NCBI RefSeq assembly: GCF_036346295.1
Contig: NZ_CP107819.1
Location: forward strand, 7,874,001 to 7,938,000
Reading direction: 5' to 3'
Length of the DNA stretch: 64,000 nt
Origin: Streptomyces sp. NBC_00536
GTDB taxonomy: Bacteria; Actinomycetota; Actinomycetes; Streptomycetales; Streptomycetaceae
Below, piece after piece: positions 1 to 8,092 of this stretch. A model generated the notes under the pieces. It saw only the letters and a list, made by a program, of their open reading frames with translations, did no database searches and was not told the DNA's origin. Position numbers and translations under genes: made by a program. Each line of letters begins with the position of its first letter. Within the stretch, counting starts at the first letter, position 1.

Positions 1-1672
1 GCCAGCGGCCGGTCCAGCCGGTGTCCTCCCAGGCGGCCGTCCGCGCTCCGGCGGCGGCCAGTGGCGCGAGCGCGCCGTCCGGGACGCGGACGGCGGTGGC
101 GGACGGCTCGGCGGTGGCGGCGCGGACGCGGACGACGGCGGCGAGCGCGGCGAGGGCGGCCGCGTCTCCGGGGGTCGCCTCGACGGCGTCGCCGAGCGGC
201 GCGGGCGCCGGAGCCGTCCGGGCCGTCGGGGACATCGGGGACATCGGGGTTCCGGGCGCGGTGGGACGTACGACGGCCCGGTACACCTCCTCGTGCGGAG
301 CGAGCCGGAACACCTCCAGCCGAGCGGCCACCCCGAGGCGGGCGGTCAGTGTGGTCCACCAGTGGCGGACCTGGGGGTGCCCGGACCACCGGTCGGCGGC
401 CACGGCGGAATGCGTGGACACGGGAGCCGGTCGCCGCAGGACGGCCGCGCGCAGGGCGCGCCCCCGGGCGTGCCCGGGAGTGGCGCCGACGGTGAAGTCA
501 TCTTCACCCAGCAGGAGTTCGGCGCTGCGGCAGAACAGGTCGAGGCGAGCCAGGTCCAGCCGCGCAGCACCGGCGACCAGTACCACCGCCCCGGCGCGGG
601 AACCGCCGCCCGAAGCTCCCCTGCCTGTACCGCTCCCGTCCAGGGGCACGGCGCAACGGGCCAGCGGTACGGGCAGTTGCCTCAGGTCCGCCGGGAGCGG
701 CTCGGGCAGTGCTCCGCACCGCGCGTCGGTGAGGGCGCTCACACGCCGCAGCGCCTCGCCCAGGGTCTCGGCGGGAGCCGTCCGCACCCGCCGGTCGGCA
801 TCGATGCGGTCGGGCCCCAGCCAGATGCGGTAGTCGGCCCGCAGCGGACGGGCCTGCGCGAGCAGCACCGCGGGCAGCCCCGGCGGCAGCCGCTCGTCCT
901 CCCCTTCGCGGGCCGGGTCCGGCAGCTCGGCGGCCGCGCACAGCAGCCGGTGGGCCGCCGCGCCCGCGAGCAGGGGGAGGAACGCGGCGGGCACGTCCCC
1001 GGCCGCCGGCCCGGGTTCTCCCGGCGGGCCGGGGCGGCCGAGGCGCGCCGCGAGGGCCGTGGCCTCGGACCGGACCTGCGCGGGGCTGCCCGGTGCCGTG
1101 GCATAGCCGGTCCCGCTGTGGCGGCCGACCGCGACGCACCGCTCCGGGCCGGTGCCGCGCACGGAAAGGAGGACCCGCCCGGCGGGCAGATCCGGGTCGG
1201 CGGTGTGGACGACGGGCAGGCCCCCGGCCGCCAGCGCGCGCCCGGCGGCCCTGGCCAGTGGCTCGTCCGGTGCGGCGGCCACCACCTCGGCCCGCGCTCC
1301 GGCGAGCGCGGCGGCCGCGGCTCCCGGACGGTCGGCCGTCGCCTCGGTCCAGTCGGCCACCGGGCCGCCGTCCGGTGCGCCGGCGGGCCCGTCCACCAGC
1401 ATCCCGTCCACCAGCAGCCCGTGCGCGTCCAGTTGCCCGAGAAGCGTGTCCACGGCCGAGCGCAGGGACGGGCCCGCCGCCATGCCGTCGAGGAACTGTT
1501 CCAGTTTCCCCTCGCGCAGGGGCTCCGCCAGCAACCGCCAGAGCGCGGGCAGTGACGCGCTGCCCTCCAGGGTGAGGGTTCCGCGCCGGCCGCGCAGATG
1601 GAGGCCGCCGCGCAACGGGGTGACGGCGACCCCCGCACGCAGCCGCCGGGTGGTGGGGGCGTCGCCGGTCAT
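1..1672 (-). CDS. lazD: LazD-like RRE/E1-type partner of thiopeptide cyclodehydratase (C-terminus cut by window edge)
   Basis: In the lactazole family this protein binds the precursor leader and presents it to the YcaO enzyme, which turns Ser/Cys into azolines. The start is the ATG at 1672, which overlaps the stop of the upstream gene (ATGA). The frame stays open for 557 codons to the window edge, so the C-terminus is missing. The first ~90 residues (TRRLRAGVAV, then LHLRGRRGTL) look like the winged-helix RiPP recognition element. An Ala/Gly-rich E1-like region with GLPVVHTADPDLP follows. No zinc-type Cys pairs are seen in the visible part. Family assignment rests on cluster position after precursor, dehydratase and pyridine synthase, as in lactazole. 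The YcaO partner should lie just beyond base 1. Confidence 0.75.
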   Translation of the reverse strand, partial: MTGDAPTTRRLRAGVAVTPLRGGLHLRGRRGTLTLEGSASLPALWRLLAEPLREGKLEQFLDGMAAGPSLRSAVDTLLGQLDAHGLLVDGMLVDGPAGAPDGGPVADWTEATADRPGAAAAALAGARAEVVAAAPDEPLARAAGRALAAGGLPVVHTADPDLPAGRVLLSVRGTGPERCVAVGRHSGTGYATAPGSPAQVRSEATALAARLGRPGPPGEPGPAAGDVPAAFLPLLAGAAAHRLLCAAAELPDPAREGEDERLPPGLPAVLLAQARPLRADYRIWLGPDRIDADRRVRTAPAETLGEALRRVSALTDARCGALPEPLPADLRQLPVPLARCAVPLDGSGTGRGASGGGSRAGAVVLVAGAARLDLARLDLFCRSAELLLGEDDFTVGATPGHARGRALRAAVLRRPAPVSTHSAVAADRWSGHPQVRHWWTTLTARLGVAARLEVFRLAPHEEVYRAVVRPTAPGTPMSPMSPTARTAPAPAPLGDAVEATPGDAAALAALAAVVRVRAATAEPSATAVRVPDGALAPLAAAGARTAAWEDTGWTGRW

Positions 1673-2904
1673 GACCTTCCCTCCGCCGCGTCGACGGCCG
1701 CGTGCATCTCCGTACGCCAGTCGCAGCCGGTCAGGGCAGGCACCGAGCGGATCACCAGGTGGGCGGCCAGGTACCGCTCCAGCGGGCGGACGTCGCAGAT
1801 GGCCAGGAGCCGGTACAGGGCGTTGGTGCAGGTGCGGTACACCAGGTAGTCGGGGCGGCTCCACATCGTCCCCCCGGGGTCGGAGCGCCGCAGCAGGTGG
1901 TGGAAGGCGCTGTAGCCGGTCCGCTCCTCGGGGTTCCAGCGCCGCGCCGCCGAGGCGTCCCCGGTGGCCGCGGCGCGCGCCCGGTAGGCGTCCGGGTCGC
2001 CGTGCAGGTCGGCGCCCGCCTCGTACCGCCCGCGCACCAGCTCCCAGGCGCCTTCCGCCGAGGCGGTCCAGGCCCGCTCCCACCCCTGCGCGCCGCCGTC
2101 GCGGATCCGTCCGACGAGGCGGGTGACGGCCTCGCCCGCGCGCTGGCCGTGCTGCTCGAACCAGTCCCGGAGCCGCCCGTCCGGATCCTCGTGGAAGAGG
2201 AAGTCCTCCAGGTGGGAGACGTACGAGAAGTGGCCGCCCGCCAGCCCGCCGGGGTGGGCGCCGGCATGCGCGGCCAGGGCGGTCACCGCGAGCTGGACCC
2301 GGGCCTGCGGGGTGTCGCCGTGGTCGGCCAGGAATCCGGCGCCCGCACGCAGCGCGTCCAGACCGGCGCGCAGGAGCGCCTCGCGCAGGTCGGCGCCGTC
2401 GTCGCCGAGCAGTCCGCGCAGCGAGGTGCGGTCGACGGGCGCGACCCGGACGGTGTTGTCGGCGACGATCGGCCCGTAGGGCGGGGCGACGAGTTCGGCG
2501 CGTCCGGCCTCGGCGGCCCGCTCCAGCAACTGCGCGTCCGTGAGGTCGCCGTGCGAGGGGTGGGTGCGGAGCCAGCCGCGGATCCGGGCGGCGGCGGACG
2601 CGGCGGCGGCGTCGGCCCGCGCGGCCGGGCCCTCCAGGCGCAGCCTCAGGTGGGGCCCGTACAGCCAGTGCCGCTCGACATGGGCGGCCAGCCCGTCCGC
2701 CGCGGCCGACTCGGCGAGCGGCAGCAGCACCTCGCGCAGCAGCGGTGCCTTGACGGGGTGGTGGTAGTAGGTGACCACGTCGCGGGCCGCGGTGCCGGGT
2801 GAGTCGGCGGCGGGTGAGTCGGCGGCGGGGAAGTCGGCGTCGGGGGGTCGCACGGTGCACACGCTCTCTTCCGCTGTCGTGTCGATGAGGGGAGTGGGGT
2901 TCAT
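1669..2904 (-). CDS. lazC: LazC-like thiopeptide pyridine synthase / [4+2] macrocyclase
   Basis: This 411-aa protein has the thiopeptide-type bacteriocin biosynthesis fold (SpaB C-terminal/TclM-like). In the family it joins two dehydroalanines by formal aza-[4+2] cycloaddition, forms the central pyridine, closes the macrocycle and expels the leader. The segment VVTYYHHPVKAPLL and the following ERHWLYGPHLRLRLEG near residues 45-95 match the characteristic N-terminal motif of the family. The ATG at 2904 overlaps the stop of the dehydratase gene (ATGA), and the stop overlaps the next start, so the three enzymes are translationally coupled. An upstream in-frame extension to 3030 exists but would run deep into the dehydratase gene. 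Function is inferred from family and context; confidence in the family is high. Confidence 0.82.
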   Translation of the reverse strand: MNPTPLIDTTAEESVCTVRPPDADFPAADSPAADSPGTAARDVVTYYHHPVKAPLLREVLLPLAESAAADGLAAHVERHWLYGPHLRLRLEGPAARADAAAASAAARIRGWLRTHPSHGDLTDAQLLERAAEAGRAELVAPPYGPIVADNTVRVAPVDRTSLRGLLGDDGADLREALLRAGLDALRAGAGFLADHGDTPQARVQLAVTALAAHAGAHPGGLAGGHFSYVSHLEDFLFHEDPDGRLRDWFEQHGQRAGEAVTRLVGRIRDGGAQGWERAWTASAEGAWELVRGRYEAGADLHGDPDAYRARAAATGDASAARRWNPEERTGYSAFHHLLRRSDPGGTMWSRPDYLVYRTCTNALYRLLAICDVRPLERYLAAHLVIRSVPALTGCDWRTEMHAAVDAAEGRS

Positions 2905-5639
2905 CGGAGCCGTCCGGACCGGTAGACCTCCAGGACGAGTTCCACCGCGCGGGCCGGGGCGGGACGGCCCCCGGGTGCGGGGAGAGCCTCTTCCAGGACC
3001 GCGCCGGTGTCGGTGTGCCGGGACAGCCACTTGGCGAGGCAGCGCAGGTGCAGGGCGTTCCCCAGGTCGACGAGGTGCGGTTTGGGGCGGCTCAGCCGGT
3101 GCAGGAAGTCGGCCGTGGTCCCCGCGCCGGGCGCGGCGGCGGCCGGGTGCAGGAAGACCTGCTCGGGCAGGTCCAGCAGGGCGCGCCAGCGGGCCGTGGC
3201 CGCGGCCGGGACGGTGTCGGCGCCGAGGTCGGCGCGCAGGGCCCGCACCACCTCGGGCGGCAGCAGCCAGCGGCGGCGGCGGAGCACCACGTGGCGGTGG
3301 CGCAGCCGGGCGGTACGCGTCACCGGGCCACCCGGCGCGGGCAGGGCGTGCCGGGGCACCAGCGGCCCGAAGTCGACGGCGCCGTGCGGGTGGTCGGCCA
3401 GGTGGGCCCCGATGCGGCGCGGCAGCAGGACGGGGGCGAGGAAGCCCGGGTACAGGACGTCGAGGTGTTCCCCGGTGCTCCGCAGCCGCAAGCGCACCTG
3501 GTCGGTGGCCTCGTCGTGGATGAGGTCCAGGTCGGCTTCACCGATCGAGGCCCGGCGGCGGTCGGGTCCGATCTCGTCCGGGACGAGCATCGGGTGGAGA
3601 TTGGCGTTGAACCCGCCGACGGGCCGGATCTGGGCGGCCCGTGCGCCCGGCCCGAGCCCGGTGCGGATCTGCCGGGACACGGCGTCCGCGGCGCGCGGGT
3701 CCAGGGCGTCGAGGAAGCGGCTGGTGAACCTGCCCCACCCGCCGTACACGTGGTTCACGCAGAGCGGGCCGGGCCCGGGTCCCCCTCCCGGCAGGGGAGT
3801 GGGGGAGCGCTGGAGGAAGTACGCGTAACTGAGCGGCCGTTCGACGGCCCAGCCGGGCAGCCGTTCGCCGAGCCCCTTGACGAAGTCCGGCGGTATGACG
3901 GCCTCGTGGGCATCCCCGGCGTCCGCGGTGCCTCCGTGCGCCAGGTCGCCGCGCACCGTGCGGACGGCCTCCGCGCGGAGGGCGGCGAGTTCCCCGACCC
4001 CCGTGGGGAAGGCGCTCCGGTCCTCGGGGGCGAGGGCCGCCGGCCGTCCGGCGGCCTCCCACGCGCCGGCGACCTCCGCCCCGAATTCCCATGGGTGTCG
4101 GCAGGTGCCCCCGGAGCCGTAGCGCTCGACGAAGCGGTCGCGGACGAGGCGGCGCACGACGTGCCCGAGGTCGAACAGCTCCGCCAGGGCGGTGACTTCG
4201 CCGAGCGCCTCGTGGTCGGCGCCGTCGAGGAAGCAGTCGACGGCCAGGGGGCGGGGCGCGACGACGTCCTCGGAGAGCACGTTGAGCGGGGCGGACACGG
4301 ACGGCACGGGACTCCCGGCGTCGGCCAGGGCGGCCGTCCAGCCCCGGGACAGGGCGGCGAGCACGGCGGGGCGCCCGCTGGCGGGTGTGCCACCGAAGTC
4401 CCTTGTCAGCCGGTCGAGTTCGGTGATCCGCTCGGCGCGCGCCGCGTCCTCGGGGTGCGCCGGGGCGAAGCCGCGCAGCCAGGCCGCGAGCCGTTCCAGC
4501 GGGTCGGTGTCCTGCGGCGCGACCGGATCGCCCGGTACGAGCAGCCCCGCCCGCACGAGACGGTCGAGGAAGGCCGCGGCGGCGGCCCGGCCGTCGCCCG
4601 TCCCCTTGAGTGCCGCGGCCAGGAGAGTTGTCAACTCGGCGGTGGGTACGGGGCTTTCGGCGCGCCCGGTGATCAGGCGCAGGGGACCGCCGAGGGCGAG
4701 TTCCACCTCGTCCTCCTCGGCCACGAGGAAGCGGCCGCCCGCGAAGGCGGTCCGGTCGCGCGCGTACGCGGCGCGTCCGCCGGTGATCCGGGCGGTGCTG
4801 GTGATGCGGTGGGGGAGCGCGGCGCGCCGGTGCGGCGCGGCCTGGAGGGCGAGCGCGAGGGCGCTCGTCAGCGTCCGGTTGACCTTCACGACCGCCCGCA
4901 AGGGGCCGTCGAACAGCGGGGCGGCGCCCCAGTCGGGCACCGGGCGAGCCGGTGCGGGCCCGGACATGCTCTCGGGCGGGGTGAGTTCGCCCCAGCCGAC
5001 CGCGGTGAACCAGGACAGCGGGCTGGTCTTGGTGCTGGCCCGCAGGGCGTAGCGCAGCACGGTGGGTTCTTCCTTGCGCGCCCGGCGGTCGGCCGCGCCG
5101 GTGCCCGCCCGCTCGACCGCGCGCAGCAGGTCGGCGCTGGTGAGGGCGACGGCCTTGCCGAGGGCCGGTTCGCGGCACAGGGCCGCCAGGGACGTACGTT
5201 CGCCCGTGAGCGCGGCTTCGGCGGCGGCGCCCAGCTCCGCGAGCACCTCGGCGCGCCGGGCGCGGAGCGTGAGCCAGGCGGCGAGCAGGGGCACCCGGTC
5301 CGGGAGGCCGCCGAGGCGGTCCAGCAGGGCGCCGCGCGGTTCGCGGCCGTTGTGCAGGGCGCGGCGCAGCGGAAGGACGGTGTCGCGGTGGAACTCGGGC
5401 GGATGGCCGTCCCGGCTGGCGTACAGGGCGTCACCGAGGGGCCCGGTGATCCGCAGCAGCCGGGTGTCGATGAGGTGCAGGCGGCCGAGCGAGGTGCGGA
5501 AGGCCGCCGCGGGCGGAAGTTGGGCGGGATGGGCGAGCACGGTGGCGCGGACCAGTGCGCCGGGTGCGGAGCGCACCCGGTACTCGGCCGTCGCCGTCGC
5601 GGTCCCCCGCGACTGCGGCTGCGTCTGTTCCTGCGCCAT
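2901..5639 (-). CDS. lazB: LazB-like tRNA-dependent Ser/Thr glutamylating dehydratase
   Basis: This 912-aa protein matches the lantibiotic-dehydratase N-terminal (glutamylation) domain. In thiopeptide systems it transfers Glu from glutamyl-tRNA to Ser side chains of the precursor; a separate elimination domain (LazF in lactazole) then removes glutamate to give dehydroalanine. The opening RSAPGALVRATVLAHP and the segment LRYALRASTKTSPLSWFTAVGWG (about residues 190-215) are typical of LanB-type dehydratases; HVYGGWGRFTSRFL lies at about 620-640. No SpaB-type elimination domain is fused at the C-terminus, as expected for a split thiopeptide system. The ATG at 5639 follows a GGGAGG-type ribosome site. 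A longer in-frame ORF to 6065 runs through the precursor gene and is rejected. The 3' end overlaps the next gene by 4 bases. Confidence 0.85.
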   Translation of the reverse strand: MAQEQTQPQSRGTATATAEYRVRSAPGALVRATVLAHPAQLPPAAAFRTSLGRLHLIDTRLLRITGPLGDALYASRDGHPPEFHRDTVLPLRRALHNGREPRGALLDRLGGLPDRVPLLAAWLTLRARRAEVLAELGAAAEAALTGERTSLAALCREPALGKAVALTSADLLRAVERAGTGAADRRARKEEPTVLRYALRASTKTSPLSWFTAVGWGELTPPESMSGPAPARPVPDWGAAPLFDGPLRAVVKVNRTLTSALALALQAAPHRRAALPHRITSTARITGGRAAYARDRTAFAGGRFLVAEEDEVELALGGPLRLITGRAESPVPTAELTTLLAAALKGTGDGRAAAAAFLDRLVRAGLLVPGDPVAPQDTDPLERLAAWLRGFAPAHPEDAARAERITELDRLTRDFGGTPASGRPAVLAALSRGWTAALADAGSPVPSVSAPLNVLSEDVVAPRPLAVDCFLDGADHEALGEVTALAELFDLGHVVRRLVRDRFVERYGSGGTCRHPWEFGAEVAGAWEAAGRPAALAPEDRSAFPTGVGELAALRAEAVRTVRGDLAHGGTADAGDAHEAVIPPDFVKGLGERLPGWAVERPLSYAYFLQRSPTPLPGGGPGPGPLCVNHVYGGWGRFTSRFLDALDPRAADAVSRQIRTGLGPGARAAQIRPVGGFNANLHPMLVPDEIGPDRRRASIGEADLDLIHDEATDQVRLRLRSTGEHLDVLYPGFLAPVLLPRRIGAHLADHPHGAVDFGPLVPRHALPAPGGPVTRTARLRHRHVVLRRRRWLLPPEVVRALRADLGADTVPAAATARWRALLDLPEQVFLHPAAAAPGAGTTADFLHRLSRPKPHLVDLGNALHLRCLAKWLSRHTDTGAVLEEALPAPGGRPAPARAVELVLEVYRSGRLR

Positions 5640-5712
5640 GGTGCTCCCTCCCCGCCCTGCCGGTCGGTCGGTCGTCCTGCGCGGTCCACGGATCACGGTT
5701 CGCGGTCCACGG

Positions 5713-5744
5713 TCCGCCCGCCGTACGGGGGTACGGCGGGCGGA
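5713..5744 (-). terminator. Hairpin between precursor and dehydratase genes (attenuator/partial terminator)
   Basis: A perfect 14-bp inverted repeat (5713-5726 with 5731-5744) encloses a 4-base loop. It lies 42 bases after the precursor stop in the direction of transcription. There is no U-run. A structure here would let most transcripts end after the precursor while a fraction reads into the enzymes, a common arrangement in RiPP operons. Direct copies of GGTCCACGG flank it. Confidence 0.6.
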
Positions 5745-5785
5745 CTCGCGGCCTGGGTGTGCGGTGGCGGGGGCCCGGGGCCCGG

Positions 5786-5980
5786 CTACACGTCGGGGGT
5801 GTCGACCTGCGGGTGTGCGCAGGAGGAGGAGCCCTGGCAGGAGGAGGAACCCCAGGAGGCTCCGCCTTCGGGCAGCGCGACGGTGTCGCGCATCGAGGTC
5901 ACGGTGAGGTCGCCGAGGTCCAGTGCCAGGTCCTGGAGTTCGAACTCGGTGGTGTGCGAGGTGTGCGTGGTGTCGGACAT
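5786..5980 (-). CDS. lazA: Lactazole-type thiopeptide precursor peptide
   Basis: A 64-aa precursor. The acidic leader (residues 1-41) contains LQDLALDLGDLTVTS and RDTVALPEGGA, which closely resemble the lactazole leader as I recall it. The core begins at Ser42 and reads SWGSSSCQGSSSCAHPQ, then VDTPDV. Lactazole is recalled as SWGSCSCQASSSCAQPQDM. Ser1 and Ser12, which form the pyridine, and Cys7 and Cys13 keep their positions, so an 11-residue, 32-membered ring is predicted. Differences are Cys5 to Ser (codon TCC), Ala9 to Gly, Gln15 to His and a tail four residues longer. The ATG at 5980 follows GGGAGA; an in-frame ATG at 6046 is rejected because it lacks a good site and extends the leader beyond family length. 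The enzymes that act on it follow on the same strand. Confidence 0.92.
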   Translation of the reverse strand: MSDTTHTSHTTEFELQDLALDLGDLTVTSMRDTVALPEGGASWGSSSCQGSSSCAHPQVDTPDV

Positions 5981-6079
5981 ACGCGTCTCCCTGAGTGTGT
6001 GGTGGGGGTTCGTGTCTCCGTCTGCCGTTTGTGCGGCGGTACCCACGCTGGTCGACGGCGCTCAAGGAACGGTGGAGAG

Positions 6080-6112
6080 GCGGTCCGGACGCGGTCCGGA
6101 CGCGGTCCGGGA
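6080..6112 (-). repeat. Three 11-bp direct repeats upstream of the thiopeptide precursor
   Basis: The unit GCGGTCCGGAC occurs at 6080-6090 and 6091-6101, with an imperfect third copy at 6102-6112. The period equals one helical turn, and the array lies 100-130 bases upstream of the precursor start. SARP-family activators bind heptamer direct repeats with 11-bp spacing, so this is a candidate activator site. No clear -10 box could be placed 8 bp downstream, which weakens the case. Confidence 0.4.
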
Positions 6113-6231
6113 ACGCTGGGGGTGCATACCGGTCGGGTGACCGGCGGCCTCAAGACTTCGGGCTCTGTTCACCCGCCCGTGACCTGCGGCTTTCCGGACA
6201 GGCCGGACGAGCCGTTCGAATGGGACCGTAA

Positions 6232-6247
6232 ACAGGTCTGGACCATT
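6232..6247. promoter_or_regulatory. DasR-like (dre) palindrome, distal copy
   Basis: ACAGGTCTGGACCATT matches the Streptomyces DasR consensus A(C/G)TGGTCTAGACCA(C/G)T at 13 of 16 positions. It lies 122 bases upstream of the glycosyltransferase start. DasR is a GntR repressor relieved by aminosugar phosphates. The assignment is by motif only. Confidence 0.45.
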
Positions 6248-6281
6248 TCATTCGCGCCAAATCCATGTGTCGATCGCCGCG

Positions 6282-6315
6282 TTGACCCCGTTTCGGGGAA
6301 GTGGTCTATACCTTT
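6282..6315 (+). promoter_or_regulatory. Promoter of the exopolysaccharide operon with overlapping second dre-like site
   Basis: A TTGACC -35 box (6282-6287) is followed after 17 bp by TCTATA (6305-6310). The sequence AGTGGTCTATACCTTT at 6300-6315 matches the DasR consensus at 13 of 16 positions and covers the -10 region, a typical repressor position. The rest of the 388-base intergenic stretch (5981-6368) also holds the thiopeptide upstream repeats and no gene. Confidence 0.45.
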
Positions 6316-6368
6316 GACGGTAGGGTGGGTCACCTGAAACCGGCACATAAACAGCCGTGGGGGGCTTT

Positions 6369-8078
6369 ATGACCGTGCATCATCTTCCGCAGCCGCCATC
6401 CGACGACGAGTTGTACTGGTACTTCGGCCCGCAGCGTCGCTGGGTCCTGATCAGCACCTCCCTCGCCTTCACCTTCACCGCGGCGACGATGTTCACCTTC
6501 GCGCTGCGGACGCCCGCCCTGTGGGCGTTCCTCGCGGTCCTCGGCCTCAATGTCGTGGCTCTGGTCCTCTCCTCCGTCAACAGCCTGCGCCAGCGCCGGC
6601 TGACCCGGCAGTCGCACGAGATACTCGTCCGGGCCTGGCGGCCCGCCGCCCTGCCGAGCGTCGATCTGTACCTCCCGACCTGCGGCGAACCCCTCGACGT
6701 CCTCGCCAACGCCTACCGCGCGGTCGCGGAGGTGGACTGGCCGGGCGCGCTGACCGTGTGGGTCCTGGACGACGCCGACCGGCCCGAAGTCGCCTCCCTG
6801 GCCGCGGCGCACGGCTACGAGTACGTCGTACGCCCCGACCGGGGCCACCTGAAGAAGGCGGGCAACCTCAACCACGCGCTCACCCTGAGCGGCGCCGAGT
6901 TCATCGCGATCCTCGACGCGGACTTCGCGCCCCGGCCCGACTTCCTGCGCCACCTCGTCCCCTACCTCGCCGACCCCGCCATCGGCATCGTGCAGAGCCC
7001 GCAGTGCTTCGACACCGACGAGTCCATGGGCTGGATCCAGCGCGCCGCCGGCAGCGCCCAGGAGTGGTTCTTCCGCTGGATCCAGCCGTCCCGGGACGCC
7101 AGCGACGCCGCCATCTGCTGCGGCAGCAACGCCGTCTACCGGCGCCGGGCGATCGACCTCGCCGGGGGCTTCGCCCGGCTCGACCACAGCGAGGACCTGT
7201 ACACCGGACTCGCCCTGTACGAACAGGGGTTCCGCACCCTGTACGTACCGGTCCTGGTCGCCAAGGGCACCTCGCCCGACGAGGCCACCGCCTTCATCAA
7301 CCAGCAGTACCGGTGGGCGATGGGCAACCTGCACCTGGTCGGCACACCGGTGCTGGGCCGGATGCGCGCACCCTGGCGGATGCGGCTGTGCTTCTACGAA
7401 GGCGTCGTCGGCTATCTGACCACGGTGGTGAACACCTTCGCCGCGCCGCTGCCGCCGCTGGTGATGATGTTCTGGTACCCGGACGACATCCGGCCCTGGC
7501 ACGTGCTGCCGCTGCTCGCCCCGCTGTGGCTGTGGCACGTGCTGCTGCCGCGCATCAGCCGGACCCGCTGGCGGGTGGAGGTGATCCGCGCGAACGTCCT
7601 GACCAGCGTGGCCGCGGCGACCGCCTTCCTGCACACGCTGCGCGGCCGCAGCGCCGCCTGGGTGCCCACCGGCGTACGCGGCCCCAAGAAGTCGGGCGGC
7701 ATGGCCCGCCGTGTGGTCGCCGTCTCGCTCCTCTGGCTGGTCCTCTCCAACGGCGCGGCGGCCACCGGCCTCGCCCTCGCCGTCGCCCGCAACGGCTGGG
7801 AGCCCAACTGGGGGCTGCTGCTCTACCTGTTGGTGCAGTGCCAGATCAACCTCCCGCTGATCCGGGACCTGAGAGGCGAACTGCGCGGGGCAATGGCGCC
7901 CCGAAGCACGGCCGGTGACAGCGGCCGGCCGCTCGACCGGATCCGGACCGCCCTGCGCTCCGGTACCGGCATGCGGCCCCGCCGCTGGCCCGAAACCCTG
8001 GCCGCCTCCGCGGCCCTCCTGCTCATCGGCCTGCTGGCATCCGGGTGGGTCAACCCGATGCTGCCCTGGCTGAGTTGA
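6369..8078 (+). CDS. Processive family-2 glycosyltransferase (cellulose/glucan synthase-like membrane protein)
   Basis: A 569-aa inner-membrane polysaccharide synthase that should polymerise a beta-linked chain from a nucleotide sugar and extrude it. It has two N-terminal membrane helices (about 20-65), then a GT2 catalytic domain with the expected acidic motifs: VLDDADRPE (~130), DADFAP (~182), SEDLYTGL (~274) and QQYRWAMGN (~311, the Q-x-x-R-W motif of processive synthases). Five or more hydrophobic segments follow. The ATG at 6369 sits 6 bases after a GGGGGG stretch; a GTG at 6357 is a possible alternative. The next gene starts 15 bases later and is probably cotranscribed. Substrate cannot be read from sequence; cellulose-like glucan or an aminosugar polymer are both possible, the latter fitting the dre-like sites. 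Confidence 0.88.
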   Translation: MTVHHLPQPPSDDELYWYFGPQRRWVLISTSLAFTFTAATMFTFALRTPALWAFLAVLGLNVVALVLSSVNSLRQRRLTRQSHEILVRAWRPAALPSVDLYLPTCGEPLDVLANAYRAVAEVDWPGALTVWVLDDADRPEVASLAAAHGYEYVVRPDRGHLKKAGNLNHALTLSGAEFIAILDADFAPRPDFLRHLVPYLADPAIGIVQSPQCFDTDESMGWIQRAAGSAQEWFFRWIQPSRDASDAAICCGSNAVYRRRAIDLAGGFARLDHSEDLYTGLALYEQGFRTLYVPVLVAKGTSPDEATAFINQQYRWAMGNLHLVGTPVLGRMRAPWRMRLCFYEGVVGYLTTVVNTFAAPLPPLVMMFWYPDDIRPWHVLPLLAPLWLWHVLLPRISRTRWRVEVIRANVLTSVAAATAFLHTLRGRSAAWVPTGVRGPKKSGGMARRVVAVSLLWLVLSNGAAATGLALAVARNGWEPNWGLLLYLLVQCQINLPLIRDLRGELRGAMAPRSTAGDSGRPLDRIRTALRSGTGMRPRRWPETLAASAALLLIGLLASGWVNPMLPWLS

Positions 8079-8092
8079 AAGGCTTCGTCACC

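Noticed and set aside
1..5980. Class I lanthipeptide cluster
   Set aside because: A LanB-like protein alone would allow it, but the core has a lactazole-type Ser/Cys pattern, the elimination domain is not fused, no LanC is present, and the pyridine synthase and RRE partner fit a thiopeptide.
2901..6065. Extending the dehydratase gene upstream to 6065
   Set aside because: It would run antiparallel through nothing but in another frame across the precursor gene; the ATG at 5639 has a good ribosome site and a family-like N-terminus.
3015..6140. A 1041-codon open frame on the plus strand opposite the thiopeptide genes
   Set aside because: Its composition (Gly, Arg, Ala, Glu-Gly repeats) is that of a GC-rich shadow frame. 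It is fully antisense to well-supported genes and has no ribosome site.
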